Shown piece after piece: positions 1-8,955 of a DNA stretch of 32,190 bases; position 1 is the stretch's first letter; each line of letters starts with the position of its first letter. The notes beneath the pieces were generated by a model. That model made no database searches and was not told the DNA's origin. It saw only the letters and a list, made by a program, of their open reading frames with translations. This DNA comes from a virus, in IMG/VR virus record IMGVR_UViG_3300027971_000150, positions 1 to 32,190 of that record; one strand, written 5' to 3'. The translations under genes and the position numbers were made by a program.

Positions 1-48
1 CAAGAACGCGCACCGTCGCAGTTCGCAGGTTTTGGGGGGTCGGCAAGA

Positions 49-54
49 TAGAAT
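49..54 (+). promoter_or_regulatory. Possible -10 box for the rightward packaging/head operon
   Basis: TAGAAT matches the bacterial -10 consensus at five of six positions and lies 18 bases before the first start codon, in a 71-base non-coding leader. I see no good -35 hexamer at the expected distance. The AGGGGGAA ribosome-binding motif at 62-69 follows directly. A transcript starting near base 61 would have a very short leader. The call rests on one hexamer only. Confidence 0.3.
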
Positions 55-71
55 AAAAACAAGGGGGAAAA

Positions 72-1397
72 ATGATCAATGAAAGCCTTCGGAGTTTGGC
101 CACGCCAATCGACGACTTACACACGCTGCCTGGCAATCCACGCAGGGGCGACATCGCCGCCGTAGCTCGATCGCTTGAGCGCTTCGGACAGCGCAAGCCG
201 ATCGTTGCAAAGCACAGCGACGGAACCATCATCGCCGGCAACCACACATGGCAAGCAGCCAAGCAGCTCGGCTGGACAGAGATCGCCGTTGTTTGGACAG
301 ACGACGATGACAACACCGCCCACGCATTCGCGCTCGCAGATAACAGAACCGCCGAACTTGGAACTTACGATGAAGACGCACTTCGAGAGATGATCGCGCA
401 GCTCGTCAATGTGGATCCAGAATTAGTAAGCGACGCCGGCTACAGCCAAGAAGCGATCGCAGAGATTCTAAAGATTCCAGTCGAAGAGATACCAATGGCC
501 GGCGACTTAGATGCAGCTCCAGCGAAGTCAAGAACAGCCCACAGCATCGAAGGCGACACATGGATCCTCGGGCCGCACCGTCTCGTTGTTGGAGATTCGA
601 CAAACCCGGAGATTTTACGCAAGGCACTCAACGACAAACTTGCAGATTGCATCTTCACCGATCCGCCATACAACGTCGCATACACCGGCGGCACAAATGA
701 AAGTCTGACAATTCAGAATGACTCCATGAGCGATTTAGAATTTGAATCGTTTCTCCTTGCAACTTACGGAGCGATGTACGCAAACGCAAAAGACGGATGC
801 CCAATTTATGTCTGCCACGCAGACGGCAGCAGTGTCACATTTAGATCAGCGTTCAAGACTTCCGGATTTATGCTCAAGCAAATTCTTATCTGGGTAAAAG
901 ATAACTTCACACTCAGTCGCCAGGATTACAACTGGCAGCATGAACCAATTATTTATGGATGGAAACCAGGAGCAGCACATCCCTGGTTCGGCCCATTCAA
1001 CGACTCAACCGTTCTCGACTTCGCGACGAAAGACCTGGACACATTGAGCAAGACGGAACTCGTAAAGATAATCGAGACAGCAAGAGAGTCATCGACAATC
1101 ATCCGCGAACCACGTCCACGTAGAAATTCAGAACATCCAACCATGAAGCCCATCAACCTCATCACTCGAATATTGAGCAACTCGGCAAACCGTGACTCGC
1201 TTGTTCTGGATCCATTTGGGGGATCAGGATCCACACTCGTTGCAGCTCACACACTCGGAATGACGGCAGCACTTGTCGAATTAGATCCGATATACGCAGA
1301 CGTCATATGCAAGCGCTGGCAAGAACTCACCGGAATTCTTCCAATCAATGAACTCACCGGCAAACCTTACGATTTCATAGGAAGCGACAATGCCTAA
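72..1397 (+). CDS. ParB/sulfiredoxin-like domain fused to a beta-class DNA methyltransferase
   Basis: The first ~110 residues resemble the ParB N-terminal nuclease-like fold (GNHTWQAAKQLG region around 56-67). The rest is a DNA methyltransferase of the N6-adenine/N4-cytosine group. Motif IV is DPPY at 197-200, HPTMKP lies at 355-360, and the AdoMet-binding DPFGGSGST at 380-388. DPPY preceding the AdoMet motif marks the beta class. The family methylates DNA at specific sites, commonly protecting phage DNA from host restriction; ParB-methyltransferase fusions are known in phages and mobile elements. No matching restriction enzyme is seen nearby. The start follows AGGGGGAA with 4-base spacing. 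The end overlaps the small terminase gene by 8 bases, so the two are probably co-translated. The target sequence cannot be read from the protein. Confidence 0.88.
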   Translation: MINESLRSLATPIDDLHTLPGNPRRGDIAAVARSLERFGQRKPIVAKHSDGTIIAGNHTWQAAKQLGWTEIAVVWTDDDDNTAHAFALADNRTAELGTYDEDALREMIAQLVNVDPELVSDAGYSQEAIAEILKIPVEEIPMAGDLDAAPAKSRTAHSIEGDTWILGPHRLVVGDSTNPEILRKALNDKLADCIFTDPPYNVAYTGGTNESLTIQNDSMSDLEFESFLLATYGAMYANAKDGCPIYVCHADGSSVTFRSAFKTSGFMLKQILIWVKDNFTLSRQDYNWQHEPIIYGWKPGAAHPWFGPFNDSTVLDFATKDLDTLSKTELVKIIETARESSTIIREPRPRRNSEHPTMKPINLITRILSNSANRDSLVLDPFGGSGSTLVAAHTLGMTAALVELDPIYADVICKRWQELTGILPINELTGKPYDFIGSDNA

Positions 1398-1827
1398 TCC
1401 CCCGAAGACAATCGAGCAGAAGCGCAAACTTGGTAATCCAGGAAAGCGACCACTTCCAGATAGAACAAACCTGATCGCATTACCGATGGCGAAAGAAACA
1501 CCAGAACCACTTCGACCACTTGGATCAGAAGGACAAAATATGTGGGAGAGAATCTGGAGCGCAGGACGCGCATGGATTTCTCCAACGACAGACATCGAGC
1601 ACGTCATGATCCTCTGCGAAACAATGGATGAGAGAGTCCAACTTCGCGCCATAGTTTTCAGAGGTGGAGAGTGGCGCGATCGCGTTGCACTTCGCCATCT
1701 TGATCATCAAATAACTGCAATGCTTTCCTTGATCGCATTTAATCCGGTCGAGCGTTCACGTCTTGGACTTGCAGAAGTGCAAGCACAGACACGCATCCAG
1801 GAATTGATGACGCGAGCACGTGGGTAA
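1390..1827 (+). CDS. Terminase small subunit, P27-like
   Basis: This 145-residue protein begins with the basic LGNPGKRPLP segment typical of P27-family small terminases and continues as an alpha-helical protein ending in a charged helix. Small terminase binds the packaging site in viral DNA and hands it to the large subunit at the portal. It sits directly before the large terminase, with an 8-base overlap into it, and overlaps the methyltransferase gene upstream. The call rests on position plus the N-terminal motif, as this family diverges fast. No HTH motif stands out clearly. Confidence 0.78.
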   Translation: MPNPPKTIEQKRKLGNPGKRPLPDRTNLIALPMAKETPEPLRPLGSEGQNMWERIWSAGRAWISPTTDIEHVMILCETMDERVQLRAIVFRGGEWRDRVALRHLDHQITAMLSLIAFNPVERSRLGLAEVQAQTRIQELMTRARG

Positions 1828-3355
1828 GAAGAAAATACATTCATGGCCGCCGCGTTGGATTACGTCGGTGAATTTAGCAGACCGTAAACGCGGAGACGGC
1901 CCACTTTATACAGAATTTGCTGAAGCAGTTTGCAGAGTAACCAAAGACTCCGTAGCTGCACCAGCCGGCGAACTTTTACATCTTCGCGATTGGCAGAAGG
2001 AACTTCTCAATCACGCACTAGCACGTAGAGCAGATGGCCGCTTCAAACACAGAGTGGCCCTGGTTGGCATGGCTAGAAAAAATGGAAAGAGCGCGCTCGC
2101 AGCTTCGATGGGTTTATCAGCGCTGACACTTGGCGGCAACGGTTCAGAAATTTATTCATGCGCAGCAGATCGAGATCAAGCACGCATCGTATTTGGAACA
2201 GCAAAGCGAATGGTTGAACTTGACCCGGAACTTTCTTCGATGTTTACACTTTACAGAGATGTGATCGAATACAAAGATAAAGGATCCGTTTACCGCGCAC
2301 TTTCAGCAGAGGCATACACGAAAGAAGGACTCAACCCTTCACCGATCGTAATCTTTGACGAAGTGCATGCGCAGCCAAACCGCGAACTTTGGGATGTTAT
2401 GTCGCTTGCAGGCGGAGCACGATCCGACTCACTTCTTCTCGGCATAACTACAGCAGGAGTAAAGACGCAAGCAAACGGCCAGGACAGCCTGGCATATTCG
2501 CTTTACCAATACGGCCAGAAGCTCGTAAAGGGCGAACTTGTAGATCCGTCGTTCTTCTTTGCCTGGTGGGAACCGAAGAACCCAGAAGCAGACCACAGAG
2601 ACAAGCAGCTCTGGATTGAATCAAACCCCGGCTTCGCCGATATCGTCGACGCCGAAGATTTCGAGAGCGCAGTCCTTCGAACACCAGAAGCAGAATTCAG
2701 AACGAAGCGAACCAATTGCTTCGTTTCTACAGCTACGGCCTGGCTTCCAACAGGATCATGGGAAGCCTTGATCGACACAGAGAGAACGCCAGAGCAAGGC
2801 GAAGACGTAATCCTGGCATTTGATGGAGCGTTCTCAAACGACAGCACAGCGCTGATCGCCTGGCTACTTGGGGGAGACAAGCCGCATCTCATGGTTGTAG
2901 GAATCTGGGAACGACCAGACGACGCAGAGCAGGGATGGCATGTGCCGGTGGCTGAAGTCGAACAGACCATCATTGACACATTCAGAAATAGCAACTTCCA
3001 AACCAAAGAGATCGTCTTCGATCCGGCACGCTGGCAGAGAACCTTTATGGTTCTAGATGAGCAAGGCATGCCAGTGGTTTCATATCCAAACAGCGCAGAG
3101 CGCATGGTTCCAGCAACACAAAAATTCTACGAAGCCGTAGTGAATAAAAGCTTTACTCACGATGGCGATGAAAGAATGGCAAGGCACATAACAAACTGCG
3201 TCACGAAGCAATCATCTCGGGGCGTCATGGTTGCAAAAGCAAGCTCGAAGCGGAAAGTCGATGCGGCCGTAGCAGCAATCTTCGGATATGACAGAGCAAC
3301 GCAACCAGCAGAACCAAAGCCACCGGTGGCTAGGTTCTTCTCGGTTCAACTTTAG
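1820..3355 (+). CDS. Terminase large subunit (packaging ATPase and nuclease)
   Basis: The 511-residue length is normal for the family. The N-terminal ATPase half carries a Walker A-like GMARKNGKS at 83-91 and a Walker B PIVIFDE at 175-181 with the catalytic glutamate after the aspartate. The C-terminal half carries RNase H-fold nuclease aspartates, in ILAFDGAFSNDS, then IVFDPARW, then a late KVDAAVAA. The protein powers DNA translocation into the prohead and cuts concatemers. Translation starts at GTG (1820) inside the small terminase gene, an 8-base overlap that suggests translational coupling. The classic Walker A glycine/lysine spacing is kept in the form typical of phage terminases. Confidence 0.95.
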   Translation: MGKKKIHSWPPRWITSVNLADRKRGDGPLYTEFAEAVCRVTKDSVAAPAGELLHLRDWQKELLNHALARRADGRFKHRVALVGMARKNGKSALAASMGLSALTLGGNGSEIYSCAADRDQARIVFGTAKRMVELDPELSSMFTLYRDVIEYKDKGSVYRALSAEAYTKEGLNPSPIVIFDEVHAQPNRELWDVMSLAGGARSDSLLLGITTAGVKTQANGQDSLAYSLYQYGQKLVKGELVDPSFFFAWWEPKNPEADHRDKQLWIESNPGFADIVDAEDFESAVLRTPEAEFRTKRTNCFVSTATAWLPTGSWEALIDTERTPEQGEDVILAFDGAFSNDSTALIAWLLGGDKPHLMVVGIWERPDDAEQGWHVPVAEVEQTIIDTFRNSNFQTKEIVFDPARWQRTFMVLDEQGMPVVSYPNSAERMVPATQKFYEAVVNKSFTHDGDERMARHITNCVTKQSSRGVMVAKASSKRKVDAAVAAIFGYDRATQPAEPKPPVARFFSVQL

Positions 3356-3362
3356 GAGCGCA

Positions 3363-3503
3363 ATGAAAAAAATAGACTTCTCACTTGTGGCAGAGGTGAC
3401 TGGCGTAGCATTAGCAACCACAGGAATAGCAATGTTCTCATTGCCGATCGCATTAATTACACTAGGCACATTCCTAGTATGGATAACAGAAAAGGCTAAC
3501 TGA
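3363..3503 (+). CDS. Small membrane protein between terminase and portal
   Basis: This 46-residue protein starts at the ATG at 3363, preceded by TAGGAG. It consists largely of two short hydrophobic stretches (roughly residues 8-24 and 26-41) separated by a proline, so it is probably a membrane hairpin or a single long span. Its TGA overlaps the portal ATG (TGATG), so it is part of the operon. Function is unknown. A longer in-frame reading from 3288 exists but runs inside the terminase gene and lacks a ribosome-binding site. Confidence 0.6.
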   Translation: MKKIDFSLVAEVTGVALATTGIAMFSLPIALITLGTFLVWITEKAN

Positions 3504-5164
3504 TGAGTCTATCGAAGCGAATCAAAGCAGCAGAGCAGAAGCGCACAAACAATAGCCAATGGGTCGAACCACTTATCCCAGGACGCCCTGCTTACATGGC
3601 CCCATCTGGAATCGACGTCAACGCAGACTCCGCCATCCGCATGTCAACAGTTTATGCATGCATCCGATTGCTTGGCGACACAATTTCTTCACTGCCACTT
3701 TCAGCATACGTTCGACGCGGCCGAAACAGACTCTCATATTCAAGCGTTTATGGATCGCAACCAGCATGGGTGAACAAGCCGAATCCAGAAGCATCGCGTG
3801 TGGAATTTTACGAGCAGATCATCGCTTCACTTAATATTCATGGTAACGCTTTCATTCTAACGGTTCGCGATGACATGGACGAAGTACAAGAGGTCTACTG
3901 CATCCACCCGGATGACATTCGAATCGAGCGACCACGTCCAGGCGAACCACTTATCTACAAGATGAAAGATCCAGAAGGAACCTTCTCGCGCATTCTTACA
4001 TCACGCGAAATGAAACACATTCCACTCTTCAGACTTCCAGGATCCATGTACGGCCTCGGCCCAATCGCAGCAGCTCGACTAACGATCGGTGCAGCGATGG
4101 CAGCAGACACATACGCAGCTGCATACTTCGGCAACGCGGCAAACCCTGGCGGCGTCATTGAAGTGCCGGGCGAATTAACAGAAGAGCAGGCAGGCGACAT
4201 CGGCCGCGATTGGAACATCACTCACACAGGGCCGTACCGCGCAGGCAAGATCGGAATCCTTTCAGGCGGCGCACAATTTAGACCGCTGACATTAAACGCC
4301 GCCGACGCACAGCTGCTAGAAGCCAGAAGATTCAACGTCGAAGACATCGCCCGATTATTCCGAGTCCCACTCAGCCTATTAGGACACCCGGTTGCAGGAG
4401 CTATGTCTTTTGCTAGTGTTGAAGCGCAAAACCTTTCATTCGTGCAGCATTCACTTCGCCCATTATTGGAACGAATTGAGCAATCACTTTCTGAATTACT
4501 TCCAGAACCGGACGGCTTCATCAAGTTCAACCTTGACGCATTGCTTCGCGGAACCACACTCGAGCGTTTCGATGCATACACAAAGGGCCTCCGCGAAGGT
4601 TTCCTATCACTCAACGACGTCCGCGCAGTCGAAGATTTAGCACCACTCGGAGAAGCAGGCGATCAATACAGAGTACCGCTGCAAAATATCGACGCAGCAG
4701 ATGCACCAGACGTCGGCCTGAAATTACGATCAGAGATCGCAGCAAGCCTGATCCAGGTCGGCTTCGATCCAAGTGCAGTAACAGAAGCGGTCGGATTACC
4801 ACCGATGGCTCACACAGGACTCCCATCAACGCAGCTGCAACAGATATCAACAATCGATCCAGCAGATCCGCAAAGCGCCTACGAAGTCAATTCAAGAGAA
4901 GCACGCAGCGAACAGCCGCACATGGTTCTACAAGTTCCAGAACCAACCGTCAACGTTGCAGCTCCAAATGTAACAATTGAACCGGCGATGGTTATGCTTG
5001 AGTCACCTCAAGTCAATGTTGAAGCGCCAAACGTAAGCGTTGATGCACCGACAGTAAATGTGACAAATACAATCGAGCGCAAGAGAGTCCGCAAGAAGAT
5101 CATCCGAGACGAAAACAATCTGATTGTTGAAGTCATTGAAGAATTTGTTGAAGGGGAAGAATAA
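3503..5164 (+). CDS. Portal protein, HK97 family, with repeat-rich C-terminus
   Basis: This 553-residue protein has the HK97-type portal signature: TVYACIRLLGDTISSLPL near residues 49-66, a later IHPDDIRI segment, and the GAMSFASVEAQNLSFVQHSLRPLLERIE helix region. Portal proteins form the dodecameric ring at one capsid vertex through which DNA enters and leaves. The last ~75 residues are unusual: short beta-type repeats of the form PxVNVxAPNV, ending in a charged KKIIRDENN tail. The gene overlaps its neighbours by one base at each end. The position after terminase supports the call. Confidence 0.93.
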   Translation: MSLSKRIKAAEQKRTNNSQWVEPLIPGRPAYMAPSGIDVNADSAIRMSTVYACIRLLGDTISSLPLSAYVRRGRNRLSYSSVYGSQPAWVNKPNPEASRVEFYEQIIASLNIHGNAFILTVRDDMDEVQEVYCIHPDDIRIERPRPGEPLIYKMKDPEGTFSRILTSREMKHIPLFRLPGSMYGLGPIAAARLTIGAAMAADTYAAAYFGNAANPGGVIEVPGELTEEQAGDIGRDWNITHTGPYRAGKIGILSGGAQFRPLTLNAADAQLLEARRFNVEDIARLFRVPLSLLGHPVAGAMSFASVEAQNLSFVQHSLRPLLERIEQSLSELLPEPDGFIKFNLDALLRGTTLERFDAYTKGLREGFLSLNDVRAVEDLAPLGEAGDQYRVPLQNIDAADAPDVGLKLRSEIAASLIQVGFDPSAVTEAVGLPPMAHTGLPSTQLQQISTIDPADPQSAYEVNSREARSEQPHMVLQVPEPTVNVAAPNVTIEPAMVMLESPQVNVEAPNVSVDAPTVNVTNTIERKRVRKKIIRDENNLIVEVIEEFVEGEE

Positions 5165-5547
5165 TGGCAACAGGTCTAAGTGCTTACCTCGCTAACAAAT
5201 TTCTAGATGCAGTCGGCAATGCCACCGCTTACTCAGCAGCCAATGTTTATGTGAAACTTCACATCGGCGATCCAGGAGCAAACGGCACAGGCAATCCAGC
5301 AACAGAGACGACTCGAAAAGCAGCTTCATTCGGTGCAGCAACGGCCGGTGGACTTACATCCGACGCAGACGTTTCATGGACAAACATCGCAGGCTCAGAA
5401 GATGCAACCTTCTTCACAGTATGGGATAACTTGACAGCAGGAAACTTCTTATTTAGCGGAGCTGTAACAGGCAACGCATATACAGCAGGCGACACCTTCA
5501 CAATTCCAAGTGGATCACTAACAGCGTCCCTAACACTCGCGAGCTAA
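5164..5547 (+). CDS. Gp80-like/tail-fibre-annotated phage protein, role unsettled
   Basis: This 127-residue beta-rich protein has the pattern of a widespread phage family: an N-terminal ATGLSAYLANKFLDAV helix, then VKLHIGDPGANGTGNPA, later TFFTVWDN, and a final AGDTFTIPSGSLTASL. Members are variously annotated as tail-fibre or Gp80-like proteins, and I do not know of a settled function. It lies between portal and prohead protease, so a head-decoration or connector role is as likely as a fibre role. Its start overlaps the portal stop (TAATG). Confidence 0.7.
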   Translation: MATGLSAYLANKFLDAVGNATAYSAANVYVKLHIGDPGANGTGNPATETTRKAASFGAATAGGLTSDADVSWTNIAGSEDATFFTVWDNLTAGNFLFSGAVTGNAYTAGDTFTIPSGSLTASLTLAS

Positions 5548-5548
5548 C

Positions 5549-5929
5549 ATGGCTCAATTTGTTCTTGATACTTCTGAACTTGATTTTGACGTATTAGGCC
5601 CGATCACCTTCGCGACAGCAAGCGCTTCACTAGGATCCCTAACAGGAACGGCAACCGCAAGAATTGACAATCTTGTCGCAGCCAATGCACCTCTTGGAGC
5701 ATTGATCGCACAGGCAACCATTCCACAGCCAACAGTTCAAACTGCTGGTTCGCTTGGAGTTCCGAATTACATTCAACCAAACATCATCACACCAGAGATA
5801 CAGATAAAGCAACCAAAGAAAATAAAAGGACAAGCAAAGACACGATTAGGCGCGATGAAAATGCAAGCGACATCAAGAATAGATTTCTCTGTGCTTAACG
5901 ATGACGCAGAGATTCTCTTAGTGATATAG
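5549..5929 (+). CDS. Hypothetical beta-rich structural protein
   Basis: This 126-residue protein is not recognised. The first half is rich in Ala, Thr and Gly and reads as beta strands. The middle is a proline-spaced extended segment (IPQPTVQ, then PNIITPEIQIKQP). The C-terminal part is a basic strand-rich region (KIKGQAKTRLGAMKMQATS) ending in IDFSVLNDDAEILLVI. It starts one base after the preceding gene and is followed by the prohead protease. It is probably a virion component acting with the preceding protein, inferred from location only. Confidence 0.55.
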   Translation: MAQFVLDTSELDFDVLGPITFATASASLGSLTGTATARIDNLVAANAPLGALIAQATIPQPTVQTAGSLGVPNYIQPNIITPEIQIKQPKKIKGQAKTRLGAMKMQATSRIDFSVLNDDAEILLVI

Positions 5930-5936
5930 GACAAAC

Positions 5937-7472
5937 ATGCCATATTTAATAAGCGACAAGCAAAGCGACTGCGCAGGATGGGCAACCGTCAAAGAAGAAG
6001 CCGACGGCACATACACCACAATTGGATGCCACGAAAATAAGCAGGATGCCATCGACCAGATGGTGGCAGTTTCGATCGCAGAAGACATGCAACCAGGCGG
6101 CGAAGTAAGCAATCGAGCCGTAGATTTATCGCCCCCGGCATTTATTCAAGCAAACGCAAAGCGTGGACTTGCATATTTGGCAGAAGGATATGGCGGCGAC
6201 GGTCTGACAGAAGGAACCAAGCGAGCAGCTCGTGAGATGGCAGCAGGCAACATAAGCGAAAACAAGATCAGGAAAATGGCCCCCTGGTTTGCTAGACACA
6301 AAGTCGATGGCCAGGCAGCAAAGAACAGCAACCCATCTGATCCACAATATCCAGGCGCAGGATTAGTCGCCTGGCTTTTATGGGGCGGAGATGCAGACTT
6401 CAGCGACCGAGCACAAAACTGGGCGCAAAGAAAAATAGACGCACTCGACGCAGAAGAAGACTCAAGGAGCAAAATGACTAAGAAAATAGAACGCCGCACA
6501 TTTACGATCAAGAACGTAGAAGCACGCCAGGCAGAAGACGGAACGATGCGCCTCTCTGGATACGCAGCCGTATTCAACGAAGACAGCCTGCCGCTTCCAT
6601 TCCTTGAGAGGATCGCACCGGGCGCATTTCGCAAGACCCTGACAGAAACACCAGATGTGCGCCTCTTGATCAATCACGAAGGCCTACCTTTAGCAAGGAC
6701 GAAGAACGGAACCCTTCGCCTGACAGAAGACGAAGCCGGACTTTATATGGATGCAGACCTCCCAGACACGCAAGCAGCTCGCGACCTTTACACCCTGGTC
6801 GAGCGCGGCGACGTTGATCAGATGAGCTTCGCATTCCGAGTGATCCGCCAGAAGTGGAGCGAAGATCGCAGCCGCCGAGTTCTTACCGAGCTCAGTCTTT
6901 CTGACGGCGACGTTTCAGTCGTTACGTATCCAGCCTATCCAACGACCACAGTCGAAGCTAGGGAACAATTAAAGGCAGCGATACAGGCAGTTAAAGAAGG
7001 ACGCGATATCAGTCCAGAAACTATGCTGGTTCTTGAAAATATTTTCTCGGATCTTTCAGAAGGTCACGAATACATTATGAAAGCAGCACAAATCATGTCT
7101 GAATTTATGATGATGGAAGATTCCACATACATGCAAGATGAAGAAGATCGCGCAGTCGATACAGTCGGCAGCTTTGTCTCTTGGGATAGTTCCGGCGGTA
7201 CAGCTCGTGGAAGAGTCGAACACGTTATGCGCGAAGGCGTTCTAGGAATACCTGGCACAGATTTCTCAATTACAGCCGAAGATGGTGACCCTGCGGTTTT
7301 GATTAGAATTTATGAAGAAGTTCGAGATGGATGGCAAGCAACGGAAACTCTTGTAGGACACAAAGCATCCACACTCACAGCAATCGATGCATTGCCAGAA
7401 CCAAGTCCAGAAGAAGCAACTCGCAAGATTTCGCTTCGCCTTGCGCAAGCAATCGTCAACAATACAAACTAG
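5937..7472 (+). CDS. Composite prohead protease (HK97 type) with N- and C-terminal added domains
   Basis: Of 511 residues, the central part (about 184-340) is the HK97-family serine prohead protease, with the catalytic histidine in INHEG (H247) and the catalytic serine in QMSFAF (S297). It matures the capsid by cutting scaffold and capsid precursor. Residues 1-50 form a small CAGW...GCH domain. Residues 60-170 are helical with an AWLLWGGD segment, a module often found fused to phage proteases. The C-terminus (about 410-480; VGSFVSWDSSGGTARGRV, then DPAVLIRIYEEV) resembles small beta-barrel DUF2945-like domains. A second start with its own AAGGAG occurs at 6474, just before the protease domain. 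The gene precedes the major capsid gene. Confidence 0.88.
   Translation: MPYLISDKQSDCAGWATVKEEADGTYTTIGCHENKQDAIDQMVAVSIAEDMQPGGEVSNRAVDLSPPAFIQANAKRGLAYLAEGYGGDGLTEGTKRAAREMAAGNISENKIRKMAPWFARHKVDGQAAKNSNPSDPQYPGAGLVAWLLWGGDADFSDRAQNWAQRKIDALDAEEDSRSKMTKKIERRTFTIKNVEARQAEDGTMRLSGYAAVFNEDSLPLPFLERIAPGAFRKTLTETPDVRLLINHEGLPLARTKNGTLRLTEDEAGLYMDADLPDTQAARDLYTLVERGDVDQMSFAFRVIRQKWSEDRSRRVLTELSLSDGDVSVVTYPAYPTTTVEAREQLKAAIQAVKEGRDISPETMLVLENIFSDLSEGHEYIMKAAQIMSEFMMMEDSTYMQDEEDRAVDTVGSFVSWDSSGGTARGRVEHVMREGVLGIPGTDFSITAEDGDPAVLIRIYEEVRDGWQATETLVGHKASTLTAIDALPEPSPEEATRKISLRLAQAIVNNTN
6464..6476 (+). promoter_or_regulatory. Internal ribosome-binding site and ATG inside the prohead protease gene
   Basis: AAGGAG at 6464-6469 lies 4 bases before an in-frame ATG at 6474. 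Initiation here would give a 332-residue protein that begins exactly at the start of the protease domain and lacks the ~179-residue N-terminal extension. Nested starts that make two products from one head gene are well known in phages (lambda C/Nu3). Confidence 0.45.
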
Positions 7473-7585
7473 AATTCTGCTGCAATCAGCAGATACAAAG
7501 CCGGAGCGCCTCTCGCACCCAACATGCGCCGCGAGATTAAGTGACACCACTTTGATCCAAACCATAATCAGAAGGAGATCAATAC
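7473..7585 (+). other. 113-base gap before the major capsid gene with a small hairpin
   Basis: This is one of the few gaps in the head operon. It holds a perfect 6-bp inverted repeat, CTGCTG (7477-7482) and CAGCAG (7487-7492), with a 4-base loop just after the protease stop codon. The AGAAGGAG ribosome-binding site of the capsid gene is at its right end. A gap here could hold a processing site or promoter that raises capsid expression, but I see no good promoter hexamers. Confidence 0.4.
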
Positions 7586-8935
7586 ATGTCAAAGTCTTTC
7601 CTTGATAAATTGATCGAGCGTCGTGATGCAGTCAAGTCAGAGATGGACGCAGTTCTCGAAGCAGTAGCAGAAGAGAACCGCACTGACCTCACAGCAGAGG
7701 AAACCACAAAAGTGGACACACTCGTAGAAGAATCACGCTCACTCGATACAAAGATCGAAAAGATGAAAACACAGGCAGATGCAGATGCAAAAGCATCTGA
7801 GATCCGCTCAGCAGTTTCAGACGTTGTAATGCCAAAGATCGGCGGAGCAACAGTTACACGCGAAGAGCGCACATACTCAGCAAACTCAGCAACATCATTC
7901 GTGAAGGATGCATTTAATGCACAGTTCTCAAATGACTATGCAGCAAACGAGCGCCTAGCACGCCACATGCGCGAAGAGTCAATCGAGCGTCGCGATGTTG
8001 GAACGGCACAGTTCGAAGGTCTTGTAATTCCACAATACCTCGTCGATCTTGCAGCTCCACTAGCACGCGCAGGACGCCCATTCGCCGATGCAGCGACAAA
8101 CAAGATGGCACTTCCACCAAGTGGAATGACCCTGAATATTTCTCGCATGACGACCGGAAGTTCAACGGCCGTACAAGTTACACAGAACGATGCAGTATCA
8201 GAAACTGATGTGGACGATACATTGCTCACAATTAATGTGCGTACGATCGCCGGACAGCAAGATATTTCACGTCAGGCACTAGAGCGCGGAACAGGCATCG
8301 ACACATTTGTGATCGCTGACTTGATCAAGTCATGGCACACAACACTCGACTCACAGATCCTTAATGGTGCAGGCACAGCCGGCACAATCAAGGGCCTTCG
8401 TGCTTCAGGTGGAAACGCCGTAACATTCACATCAACAGCGCCAACTGTCGCATTACTTTATCCAAAGCTTGCTGATGCAATTCAGCAGATCCAGACAAAC
8501 GCATTCGTTTCACCTACACACTGGGTAGTTCACCCACGTCGTCTAGCCTTCTTGCTTGCAGCAGTAGACAGCACAAACCGTCCACTTGTTGTACCAGCAG
8601 CGAATGGCGCAATGAATGCAGTCGGCGTCGGCGGAGCACCTACATACGGAAACTCCGGATACCAGATGCTCGGACTTCCAATCATCACAGATGCAAACGT
8701 CGGAACGACATACGGAACGACTACAAATCAGGATGAAATCTATTGCGTCACATCAAGTGAAGCTCATCTTTGGGAACAACCAGGATCACCATTCGCACTT
8801 CGCTTCGATGCGACAGGCGCTGGCAACCTTCAGATCAAGTCTGTCGTTTACGGTTACGCCGCATTCACAGCAGAGCGCTACCCACTTGCAGCCTCGATTA
8901 TTTCAGGCACAGGTCTAAGCGCTCCAACCTTCTAA
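7586..8935 (+). CDS. Major capsid protein, HK97 fold, with N-terminal scaffold (delta) domain
   Basis: This 449-residue protein has a charged, heptad-like coiled coil at residues 1-75 (FLDKLIERRDAV, later SLDTKIEKMK), the delta/scaffold domain usually removed by the prohead protease. A linker follows, then the HK97 core: FEGLVIPQYLVDLAAP around 148-163, the strand-rich TIAGQQDISRQALERG region, and the C-terminal AHLWEQPGSPFALRFDA. It assembles the icosahedral shell. It has a strong AAGGAG ribosome-binding site, suiting the most abundant virion protein, and lies directly after the protease gene. No separate scaffold gene is present, consistent with the fused delta domain. Confidence 0.95.
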   Translation: MSKSFLDKLIERRDAVKSEMDAVLEAVAEENRTDLTAEETTKVDTLVEESRSLDTKIEKMKTQADADAKASEIRSAVSDVVMPKIGGATVTREERTYSANSATSFVKDAFNAQFSNDYAANERLARHMREESIERRDVGTAQFEGLVIPQYLVDLAAPLARAGRPFADAATNKMALPPSGMTLNISRMTTGSSTAVQVTQNDAVSETDVDDTLLTINVRTIAGQQDISRQALERGTGIDTFVIADLIKSWHTTLDSQILNGAGTAGTIKGLRASGGNAVTFTSTAPTVALLYPKLADAIQQIQTNAFVSPTHWVVHPRRLAFLLAAVDSTNRPLVVPAANGAMNAVGVGGAPTYGNSGYQMLGLPIITDANVGTTYGTTTNQDEIYCVTSSEAHLWEQPGSPFALRFDATGAGNLQIKSVVYGYAAFTAERYPLAASIISGTGLSAPTF

Positions 8936-8955
8936 TCGAAGGCAAGCACTAAATT

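Noticed and set aside
2503-3105. 200-residue minus-strand reading frame
   Set aside because: It is antisense to the large terminase nuclease region and has no recognisable features; codon bias of the terminase explains it.
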